From NCBI GenBank assembly GCA_023391535.1, contig JAEWAU010000075.1, forward strand, positions 1 through 25,038: DNA of 25,038 nt, given 5' to 3'. The translations under genes were made by a program, and so were the position numbers. Origin of the DNA: Bacillota bacterium (GTDB lineage Bacteria > Bacillota > Clostridia > Oscillospirales > Ethanoligenentaceae). A model generated the notes under the pieces. It made no database searches and had not been told where the DNA came from. It was given only the letters and a program-made list of their open reading frames with translations. Shown one piece after another: positions 1 through 6,812 of the stretch; position 1 is the first letter of the stretch; each line of letters starts with the position of its first letter.

Positions 1-6
1 TTCGCA

Positions 7-122
7 GCCGGTGCCTATGACGATGAGGTTCCACCCGTTCCCATACCGAACACGGAAGTTAAGCTCATCGGTGCCGAAGATACTTGGCGGGTGACTGCCC
101 GGGAAAATAGGTCGGTGCCGGC
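7..122 (+). rRNA. rrf: 5S ribosomal RNA
   Basis: The sequence has the hallmark 5S core (CCCGTTCCCATACCGAACACGG near 32-53 and GTGCCGAAGATACTTGG near 72-88), and its ends pair (GCCGGTGCC at 7-15 with GGTGCCGGC at 114-122). The length of about 116 nt is normal for bacterial 5S. It is followed by a T-rich stretch and then a tRNA cluster, the usual 3' end of a Firmicutes rRNA operon. The 16S and 23S genes would lie left of the window. The exact 5' end is uncertain by a few bases because only 6 bases precede the stem. Confidence 0.96.
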
Positions 123-183
123 ACTTTTTCTTTTTTCTCTTCCCATTTCCAACCGATTATGATATACTGGTTCTACCATATGC

Positions 184-260
<77 letters not shown>

Positions 261-266
261 AAATAA

Positions 267-342
267 AGGGGCATAGCTCAGCAGGTAGAGCAGCGGTCTC
301 CAAAACCGCGTGTCGTGGGTTCGATTCCTACTGCCCCTGCCA
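267..342 (+). tRNA. tRNA-Trp (CCA)
   Basis: This is a 76-nt cloverleaf. Acceptor AGGGGCA (267-273) pairs with TGCCCCT (332-338), followed by discriminator G and encoded CCA (340-342). The anticodon stem GCGGT/ACCGC encloses the loop CTCCAAA, giving anticodon CCA at 300-302. It lies 6 nt after the preceding tRNA in the same transcript. Confidence 0.96.
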
Positions 343-355
343 CTTTTTTGCATAA

Positions 356-432
356 GGCCCGATAGTTCAGTTGGTTAGAACGCTAGCCTGTCACGCTAGA
401 GGTCAGGGGTCCGAGCCCCCTTCGGGTCGCCA
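356..432 (+). tRNA. tRNA-Asp (GTC)
   Basis: This is a 77-nt cloverleaf with acceptor GGCCCGA (356-362) pairing TCGGGTC (422-428), discriminator G429 and encoded CCA. The anticodon stem CTAGC/GCTAG encloses CTGTCAC, giving anticodon GTC at 390-392. The G73 discriminator is relevant to the T-box leader at 21183-21392, which is predicted to sense Asp tRNA. Confidence 0.96.
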
Positions 433-434
433 AT

Positions 435-510
435 GCTGATGTAGCTCAGTTGGCAGAGCACATCCTTGGTAAGGATGAGGTCGGCCGTTCGATCCGGCTC
501 ATCAGCTCCA
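435..510 (+). tRNA. tRNA-Thr (GGT)
   Basis: This is a 76-nt cloverleaf with acceptor GCTGATG (435-441) pairing CATCAGC (500-506), discriminator T507 and encoded CCA. The anticodon stem CATCC/GGATG encloses TTGGTAA, giving anticodon GGT at 468-470. It is the last gene of the rRNA-tRNA transcript. Confidence 0.96.
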
Positions 511-514
511 AAAA

Positions 515-556
515 TCCTCCGGATGCTTTTGTTGGAAGTGTTCGGAGGAATTTTTT
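515..556 (+). terminator. Intrinsic terminator of the rRNA-tRNA operon
   Basis: TCCTCCGGA (515-523) pairs with TTCGGAGGA (541-549) with one G-T wobble and a 17-nt loop, followed almost at once by TTTTTT (551-556). It begins 5 nt after the CCA of tRNA-Thr. Confidence 0.8.
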
Positions 557-580
557 GCATTTATAGAGCGAACACATCCA

Positions 581-940
581 TTGGGAGCAAAACGGGAGGC
601 GGGAATACGTTCTACAGGCCGCTTTTACTCCGGAAGTGGTACAATCGTTGACGCCACTCTTCTTTCTGCACTATCATCCACCCAAAACGCCTCGCGTGAA
701 CGTGGCACGGAAATGCATCAGACCAGGAAGGGCAATCCGTGGTATTTTGGTATGAAAATGCATGACGGCGTAGATGTGGAAACAGGTTATATTCATATGA
801 TTACAGCAACCGCTGCCAACGTTCATGACGTTGATCAGGCGGCAAATCTGATTCGTGAGGATCACTCGGTTGTTTGTGGAGATGCCGGATATCTTGGCAT
901 GGAAAAGCGGAAAATAGTCAAAGCTAGGTGTTGTATTGCG
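581..940 (+). pseudogene. IS5-family transposase remnant
   Basis: The reading frame contains the central DDE part of an IS5-type transposase: GTIVDATLLSALSSTQN, then KGNPWYFGMKMHDGVD, TAANVHDVDQAANLI and GDAGYLGMEKRK. IS5-family enzymes share these as GTIVDATxISAPSSTKN, QWYFGMKxHIGVD, NVHDV and GDAGYxG. The N-terminal third is missing or out of frame: PLLLRK lies in another frame directly upstream, implying a frameshift near 636. The C-terminal part, with the last catalytic Glu, is absent after about 918. It has no visible ribosome binding site and is not expected to be active. Confidence 0.8.
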
Positions 941-1009
941 GCGATCAATACGTTCTTATCGCTCGTAAGCGACGATGCGTTGGCCAGAATAACCGGTTGC
1001 TCGTAAATA

Positions 1010-1403
1010 TTGAAAGAGGCGATGGTTGTCATCACAACCGTACACATCAGCTGTGAGAACTGTGCGGACTGCCCGTACCGTGGGGCCCGCTGCAAGGCAA
1101 AGGAAGGCGCTGCAAAAGAGCAGTCGGTCAAAACAGATCTTCTGCGGCTCAGCGGTTGTTCCCGGCAGAACATTACGGGCGAGCGAGGGACTTACGCTCC
1201 GGGTCAATCGCGCTATTAAGGTGGAAGGCGCTTTCGGCGCACTGTAAAACGGCCGCAAATTCAAGCGCCTCCTCACCTAGGGCCAGACAAACATTTCCAC
1301 AGAGCTTTACCTTTTGTGCCTGGGGCACAACCTGAACAAGCTGTGGGCGAAATGCAACGCGGAGCGGCTGCAAACGCATTTATTCCGCATCCCAAAAGAA
1401 TAG
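1010..1403 (+). pseudogene. IS1182-like transposase C-terminal remnant
   Basis: Frame 1010 reads a cysteine cluster, CENCADCPYRGARCKAKE, typical of the zinc-ribbon-like segment of IS1182-family transposases. A frameshift near 1185 leads into SEGLTLRVNRAIKVEGAFGAL, then an in-frame TAA (1245-1247). Reading continues as NGRKFKRLLT, an in-frame TAG (1278-1280), then TELYLLCLGHNLNKLWAK, and ends at TAG 1401-1403. The order LRxxRxxxVEGxFG, then RRFL, then LLxLxHNLNKL matches the C-terminus of this family, so the stops are mutations in a formerly intact gene. It is a different family from the IS5 remnant just upstream. Confidence 0.75.
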
Positions 1404-1780
1404 CTTCCGGCAAACAGGAAAACAAAAAGCTGAAAGACGGCGCCGAATAGCGCGGACCCGGCTTTGCCCTGTCTTGGAGTTTTTGCATGGAGCTGGTTTC
1501 CAACAAAATGCCGCTGGACCAGGCTTTCCAACAGGGAAAAGGGGCCGTCCCAAAACTTTCATTTTGCACCGGCCCCTTCGGGCTTGCCGCCGGGAGCCGC
1601 TTTGCTCCGGCAAAATTCGCGGAAAAATGTGCAGTCCTTTCAAAAAAGTGTTAAAATATCGCCGCTTTCGACAAAACGGCATCTGTTTTTCTCCGGAAGG
1701 ATGTTGTATAATAAACTAGACTTTGCGAGAATACGACTTTCCACCCGCGCGCCGGGGGCGGATTGCGGGACGGAGGCAGC
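1404..1780. other. Gene-free stretch with an IS-end-like palindrome
   Basis: I see no convincing gene here. AAGGGGCCG (1539-1547) and CGGCCCCTT (1570-1578) form perfect arms, with a second inner pairing CAAAA (1551-1555)/TTTTG (1562-1566). The string GGGGCCGTCCCAAAA resembles insertion-sequence terminal repeats, which fits the transposase remnants upstream. It could also act as a hairpin on either strand. The right end holds the promoter of the glycosyltransferase gene. Confidence 0.55.
1684..1712 (+). promoter_or_regulatory. Promoter of the glycosyltransferase-cheA-cheW group
   Basis: A perfect -10 TATAAT lies at 1707-1712. The -35 at 17 bp spacing (TGTTTT, 1684-1689) is weak. The predicted start near 1719 gives a leader of about 60 nt to the ATG at 1781. 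Confidence 0.5.
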
Positions 1781-4009
1781 ATGAAGGCAAACGTGAGGCG
1801 GCGTCTGGTGCCGAGCCTTTCGGCCTGCACCATCGCCAAAAACGAAGAACAGAATATTGCGAAGAGCATCGCGAGCTACGCGGGGTGCGTCGATGAAGTC
1901 ATCGTCGTGGATACCGGTTCCTCCGACGGCACCGTGCAGGCCGCGGAAGCCGCGGGCGCGCGGGTAATTCGCTTCCCGTGGTGCGACGATTTTTCGGCGG
2001 CGAAAAACACGGCGCTCGACGCCGCTTTGGGGGATTGGATCGTCTTTCTCGACGCCGACGAATATTTCGAGGAAAAAACGGCCGAAAACCTGCGCGCGGT
2101 CGCCTTTTCGGCGCAGGAGCAGGGCTTCAACGCCGTGGGCTGCCGCATGCAGAATTACGATGTGGATTCCGGCGGCCGCATCGCCGACGGATACAGCATC
2201 CGGCTGTTCCGCAAAGGCGTGCGCTACCGCTATGCGGTGCACGAGGAAATTTCCTTCGAGGGCGGCCTTCGCGTCCTCAATGTGGATAAATCCTATTTCT
2301 ACCTGGGCCATTCGGGCTATTCCTCTTCCCGAATCAAGCAGAAGTGCGAGCGCAACATCGCCATCATGCTGCGCGATATGGAAACCACCGATTCGGAAGA
2401 CCGCAAAACCATCTACCTGACCTATATCAGCGACGCGTACGCCGGCATGGGCGATTGGGAAAAGGCCAAGGACTACGCGCTGCGCTATCTGAAAAAGCAG
2501 GAGGGCACACAGCTGCGGCTGATCGGGCTCGAAACCAAACCGTATCTGAATATCCTGAACGCGATGGCGAAGGAAAAAGCGGCGCCCGAGGAGATCGAGC
2601 CCTGGCTTGCGCGCCTCGAGCGGGCGTTCCCCGATAATCCGGATGCCGCCATGGAACGCGGAAAGCAGGAGCTGCGGAATTTCCGCTTCGCCGCGGCTTT
2701 CGCAGCCTTCCGGCACGCGGAGGAGCTTTCCGGCCGGTTCGAGGGCACGGACGTGGACAACGTCGTTTCCCACAAGGCGCTGCTCTACAACTTCTGCGGA
2801 ACGTGCGAGGAAGCGTTGTACCATATGCCCGAGGCCGTGAACTGGTATTTCAAGGGCGCGCAGGAGGAAAGCGAAAGCCAGATTCCGCTGCTCAACCTCT
2901 TCCGCGTGCTCCGACCGATGCCGGAGGATTCCGTCACCGAATTTACCGACGCGCTGTACGGCGGCTCTTCCGCCTCCAAACGGGGAACCATGCTGGCGGC
3001 CTTATTGAGCAATTATATGGGCGGCCAGGCCACGCGCTGCTACGCGCGCCTGCGCGCGGGCCGGGAAAACGAGCCTGTTTTTGCGCAAGCGGCGGCCTAC
3101 TTCGCGGCCGCAAAGGGCGAATATGCGCAGGCGGCGGGCCTGTTCCTGCTGGAGTGTGGCGGCGGAAACAAAACGCACGCCATGCACGCGCTCGTGTGCG
3201 CCGCACTGCAGCCGGACGCGCAGCTTCTCGCACGCGCGCTGGAGGCCGCCTCCCCGGCGTGCGCGTTTGCGGCGGATATGGGCGCAAAGCCCGACGGCTT
3301 GCAGATGGACGACGCGGCGGCGTTCTATGCGGAGCTTTGCCGCATGGGGCGCCCCGAAAAGGCCGCCGAATGGGCCGGGCGGGCGGCGGGCCGCCTTACG
3401 CAGGAGGAGCTTGCGGAGCTCTGCCGGAGTTTGTGCGACCGCGCGGCTTACCTTCCGGCTCTGGCCGTTCTGTACAGCGCCGCGCTCACGCCCGAAACGG
3501 TTTTTCTGCGGGGCTACTGCTGCTACCGCCTCGGGCGTTTTTTCGAAGCGGAGGATTTCCTGCGGCTCGCGCACCGGGCGGGCGGCCCGCTCGCCCGGGC
3601 GGCGGAGGAGCTTGCGCGGCGCGCGCAGGCGCTCCAGCCCGCCGGAGGCGCGGAAGCGCGGCGGGAGCAGGCGCTGCAGGCGAGGCTCGCGGCGGAATCC
3701 GGCGATTTCGACACGGCCTGGCGGCTGCTTTCCGCATACCGGCGCGAGGCGGTGCCCGACGCGGCGCTCTACTCCGTGGAGGCGGCCGTGCGGTATTACC
3801 GCGGCGACAGCCGCGGGGCCGCGCTGGCGGCGGAAAGCGGGCTGCTGCGGTGGCCGGGCGATTTCGACCTGCTGTATAACGCGGCCTGCGCGTATGAAAA
3901 GCTCGGGGATAAAAACCGCGCCGCCGCCCACTACAAACGCGCGCTGGAGCGCTGCACGGACGAAAGCCTGCGCGGGGAGCTTGTGCGCAAGGCGGACGGC
4001 GGTCCCTGA
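1781..4009 (+). CDS. Family 2 glycosyltransferase with C-terminal TPR-like region
   Basis: The product has 742 residues. The N-terminal part (about 13-230) is a GT2 (GT-A fold) glycosyltransferase: LSACTIAKNEEQNI, EVIVVDTGSSDGT at 39-51, and the metal/nucleotide-sugar binding DAD at 91-93 in VFLDADEY. GT2 enzymes of this TPR-fused group transfer a sugar from an activated donor; the acceptor cannot be read from sequence. The rest is alpha-helical with TPR-like units, clearest at the end (ALYSVEAAVRYYRG, LYNAACAYEKLGDKNRAAAHYKRAL), and is probably a protein-interaction or acceptor-binding platform. No signal peptide or membrane segment is seen, so it is probably cytoplasmic. I chose ATG 1781 because GGAGG lies just before it; an in-frame TTG at 1763 lacks such a site. 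cheA follows after 64 nt with no clear terminator, so co-transcription is likely. Confidence 0.85.
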   Translation: MKANVRRRLVPSLSACTIAKNEEQNIAKSIASYAGCVDEVIVVDTGSSDGTVQAAEAAGARVIRFPWCDDFSAAKNTALDAALGDWIVFLDADEYFEEKTAENLRAVAFSAQEQGFNAVGCRMQNYDVDSGGRIADGYSIRLFRKGVRYRYAVHEEISFEGGLRVLNVDKSYFYLGHSGYSSSRIKQKCERNIAIMLRDMETTDSEDRKTIYLTYISDAYAGMGDWEKAKDYALRYLKKQEGTQLRLIGLETKPYLNILNAMAKEKAAPEEIEPWLARLERAFPDNPDAAMERGKQELRNFRFAAAFAAFRHAEELSGRFEGTDVDNVVSHKALLYNFCGTCEEALYHMPEAVNWYFKGAQEESESQIPLLNLFRVLRPMPEDSVTEFTDALYGGSSASKRGTMLAALLSNYMGGQATRCYARLRAGRENEPVFAQAAAYFAAAKGEYAQAAGLFLLECGGGNKTHAMHALVCAALQPDAQLLARALEAASPACAFAADMGAKPDGLQMDDAAAFYAELCRMGRPEKAAEWAGRAAGRLTQEELAELCRSLCDRAAYLPALAVLYSAALTPETVFLRGYCCYRLGRFFEAEDFLRLAHRAGGPLARAAEELARRAQALQPAGGAEARREQALQARLAAESGDFDTAWRLLSAYRREAVPDAALYSVEAAVRYYRGDSRGAALAAESGLLRWPGDFDLLYNAACAYEKLGDKNRAAAHYKRALERCTDESLRGELVRKADGGP

Positions 4010-4073
4010 GGTTTCAGACCGATACTTTTCCGGTATGGATTTGGGATAGAACAACTGAGCAGGGGGCATTGAA

Positions 4074-6173
4074 ATGGATGACAACGGTTCCGAACGCGAT
4101 CAGATGCTGGACGTATTCATCTTTGAAGCGAACCAGCTGATCGAACAGCTCGAAGAGACCATGCTGCAGACGGAGAACAACGGCGCGTTTTCCACGGAAG
4201 ACATCAACGAGATTTTCCGCATCATGCACACGATCAAGGGCTCCTCGGCCATGATGATGTACGACAACATCTCCGTCATGGCGCACAGTGTGGAAGACCT
4301 GTTCTATTTTATCCGCGAGAAAAAGCCCCGGAATCTCGATATGCACACGATCTGCGACCTCGTGCTCGCCGCCTCGGATTTCATCAAGGCGGAGGTGGCC
4401 AAGGTCAACGACGGCGGCAAGTCGGACGGCGACGGCAGCGGGATGATCGAGAAGATCAAGGGCTACCTCGCGCAGATCTCCGGGCAGGCTCCGGCCGCGC
4501 CCGCCGCGTCGGCTTCCGGGCAGGCGCCCGCTGCCCGGGAAGCGGCGTCCGCCTCCTCCGCAGAAGGGGCTGTTCCGGATACCGACACCCGGTTCATCGC
4601 GCGGGTGCGCTTTGAAGAGGGCGGCCAGATGGAGAACATCCGCGCCTACACCATCTCGCGCAACCTCGGCGAGCTTACCCACGAGCTTCTCACTTACCCG
4701 AAGGACCTCATCAACTCCCTGCCCGAAAATATCCTTGAAAACGGCGTGACGATGTTCTTCGCCACGGATCAGGACGAATCGCACATCCGCCCCATCTTCG
4801 AGGAAACGCTGTTTCTAAAATCCTACGAGCTTTTGCAGGTGGACGATTACAGCGAGGAGCTTGCCAAATACAACCTTACCGTGTCCGACGCCGTGCCGCA
4901 GGCCGCCCCGGAAGTGCATCCGCAGCCCGTGGTGCAGGCCAAGCAGATCGAGCGCGCGCAGAACACGGTGGGCGCGCAGGACAGCTCCAAGGGCAGCAAG
5001 CTGAGCCTGATCAGCGTCAACGTCAACAAGCTCGACAGCCTCATGAACCTGGTGGGCGAGATCGTCATCCAGGAATCGATGGTGACCAAGAACCCGGACC
5101 TCAAGGGCCTTTCGCTCGACCGCTTCAACAAGGCGGCAAGGCAGCTGCGCAAGCTCACCGATGAGCTGCAGGATATCGTAATGTCTATCCGTATGATCCC
5201 CATCGCGGGCACGTTCCAGAAGATGCAGCGTATCGTGCGCGACATGAGCCGCAAGCTGGGCAAAGACGTGGAGTTTGTAACGGTGGGCGAGGATACGGAG
5301 GTGGATAAAAACATCGTCGACCATCTCTCCGACCCGCTCATGCACCTCATCCGAAACTCCATGGATCACGGCGTGGAATCCGAATCGGAGCGCATCGCGC
5401 AGGGCAAGGCGCCCAAGGCGCGCATCACCCTCACCGCGCACAACACGGGCGGCGACGTGATGATTTCCGTTTCCGACGACGGCGCCGGCATCAATAAGGA
5501 AAAGATCCTCCAAAAGGCCAAGGCGCAGGGTCTGCTCACCAAGCCCGAAAGCGAGATGACCGATAAGGATATCTACGCGCTCATGCTGCGGCCGGGCTTT
5601 TCCACCAACGAAACCGTCACCGAATTCTCCGGGCGCGGCGTGGGCATGGACGTGGTGAAGCAGAACATCGAAGAGGTGGGCGGCAGCATTTCCATCAAGA
5701 GCGTGAAGGGCGAGGGCACCACCATGACCATCCTCATTCCGCTCACGCTTGCCATTGCGGACGCCATGGAGCTTTCGGTGGGCGAGGGCATCTACACGCT
5801 GCCCACCGTCGCCATCAAGGAGTCGTTCCGCGCCAAGGAATCCGACCTCATCTACGACAACGACGGCAACGAGATGATCATGATCCGCGGCACGGTCTAC
5901 CCCGTCATCCGGCTCTACCAGCTGCTCAAGATCGACACCGACGTCAAAAAGATGGAGGAGGGCATCCTCATCCTCATCGAGGGGGACAACAAGGCCGCCT
6001 GCATCTTTGCCGACGAGCTCCTGGGCGAGCAGCAGATCGTGGTGAAACCCATGCCCAAGTATCTGGCGCACTATTCCATCAAGGAATCCGGCATCGAGGG
6101 CTGCACCATCCGCGGGGACGGCAGCATCAGCCTCATCCTCAGCGCCAAGGGCATCATTTCGCGCGTGCTGTAA
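4074..6173 (+). CDS. cheA: Chemotaxis histidine kinase CheA
   Basis: The product has 699 residues, about the family length, with the full domain order. The HPt (P1) domain has the phospho-accepting His52 in MHTIKGSSAMM. An Ala/Ser-rich linker lies near 138-165. A P2-like regulator-binding domain follows (about 170-260), then the P3 dimerisation helices (about 303-365, LDSLMNLVGEIVI). The kinase domain has the N box around His424/Asn428 (HLIRNSMDHGVE), G1 DDGAG at 468-472 and G2 GRGVGMDVV from 520. The C-terminal CheW-like P5 domain starts near 562. CheA autophosphorylates from receptor input and passes phosphate to CheY/CheB in a membrane-attached array. All key residues are present, so it should be active. 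AGGGGG lies 8-9 nt before the ATG. cheW follows 39 nt downstream. The partner response regulator is not in the window. Confidence 0.95.
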   Translation: MDDNGSERDQMLDVFIFEANQLIEQLEETMLQTENNGAFSTEDINEIFRIMHTIKGSSAMMMYDNISVMAHSVEDLFYFIREKKPRNLDMHTICDLVLAASDFIKAEVAKVNDGGKSDGDGSGMIEKIKGYLAQISGQAPAAPAASASGQAPAAREAASASSAEGAVPDTDTRFIARVRFEEGGQMENIRAYTISRNLGELTHELLTYPKDLINSLPENILENGVTMFFATDQDESHIRPIFEETLFLKSYELLQVDDYSEELAKYNLTVSDAVPQAAPEVHPQPVVQAKQIERAQNTVGAQDSSKGSKLSLISVNVNKLDSLMNLVGEIVIQESMVTKNPDLKGLSLDRFNKAARQLRKLTDELQDIVMSIRMIPIAGTFQKMQRIVRDMSRKLGKDVEFVTVGEDTEVDKNIVDHLSDPLMHLIRNSMDHGVESESERIAQGKAPKARITLTAHNTGGDVMISVSDDGAGINKEKILQKAKAQGLLTKPESEMTDKDIYALMLRPGFSTNETVTEFSGRGVGMDVVKQNIEEVGGSISIKSVKGEGTTMTILIPLTLAIADAMELSVGEGIYTLPTVAIKESFRAKESDLIYDNDGNEMIMIRGTVYPVIRLYQLLKIDTDVKKMEEGILILIEGDNKAACIFADELLGEQQIVVKPMPKYLAHYSIKESGIEGCTIRGDGSISLILSAKGIISRVL

Positions 6174-6212
6174 GGCGCGGCGGGGCGGAATACAAAAAAG
6201 GAGGGTGCGCTT

Positions 6213-6698
6213 ATGTCACAGGCGCTCAACCGCGTGATCTTCCAGCAGGATGACGAGGACACGCAGCACGGAAAATATCTCACCTTTCCCCTGGGGGGCG
6301 AGGTGTTCGGCATCGAAATCCGGTATGTCACCGAGATCATCGGCATCCAGGCCATCACCTTTGTTCCGGAGGTGCCGCCCTACGTGAAGGGCATCATCAA
6401 CCTGCGGGGCAAAATCATTCCGGTGATCGACATGCGGCTCAAATTCGACAAGCCCGAGGTGGAATATACCGACCGCACCTGCATCGTGGTGGTGGAGGAA
6501 AAGGACGTTTCCATCGGCCTGATCGTGGACAGCGTGGCGGACGTGGTGGATATTCCCGACGATCAGGTGCTTCCGCCGCCGCGCTTCAAATCCGGGCGGC
6601 AGAACAAGTACATCAAGGGCATCGGCAAGGTTGGCGACGAGGTGCGGATGCTCATCGACTGCGACATGATCACGGGCGACGGCGAAAAAGCGGAATAA
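6213..6698 (+). CDS. cheW: Chemotaxis coupling protein CheW
   Basis: The product has 161 residues, the normal size for CheW, with one CheW/SH3-like domain (about 20-155). Recognisable parts are KYLTFPLGGEVFGIEI, the conserved GIINLRGKIIPVIDMR near 60-75, and the later VDSVADVVDIP segment. CheW links CheA to chemoreceptors. It follows cheA with a strong AGGAGGG (6199-6205) 7 nt before the ATG and precedes a very strong terminator, so it ends the transcript. The short charged N-terminal extension (NRVIFQQDDEDTQ) is not part of the core domain. Confidence 0.95.
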   Translation: MSQALNRVIFQQDDEDTQHGKYLTFPLGGEVFGIEIRYVTEIIGIQAITFVPEVPPYVKGIINLRGKIIPVIDMRLKFDKPEVEYTDRTCIVVVEEKDVSIGLIVDSVADVVDIPDDQVLPPPRFKSGRQNKYIKGIGKVGDEVRMLIDCDMITGDGEKAE

Positions 6699-6739
6699 AG
6701 CCGGCGCATCCAATAAAAATGCCTTTAAAAAGCCTTTAT

Positions 6740-6788
6740 AAAAGGACCTTCGCGCAGCGCTTTTTCCGCGCTGCGCGAAGGTCCTTTT
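6740..6788. terminator. Strong bidirectional terminator between cheW and the M56 sensor gene
   Basis: A perfect 21-bp stem (6740-6760 with 6768-6788) closes a 7-nt loop TTTTTCC. The arm ends are A-rich on the left and T-rich on the right, so a U-tract is formed on both strands. It lies at the junction of two convergent genes (cheW ends at 6698, the M56 gene at 6813) and serves both. Confidence 0.92.
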
Positions 6789-6812
6789 GCGTGCGGCTTG
6801 TTTCCTGAGCCG

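Noticed and set aside
3002..4084. Long open frame (360 codons) on the minus strand opposite the glycosyltransferase gene
   Set aside because: It is a GC-rich shadow of the coding strand: Arg/Ala/Pro-rich composition, no ribosome binding site, no recognisable domain.
4815..6071. Open frame of 418 codons on the minus strand inside cheA
   Set aside because: Its composition (His, Asp, Val, Leu and Ala rich) is the expected antisense of a well-conserved CheA, and it has no independent support.
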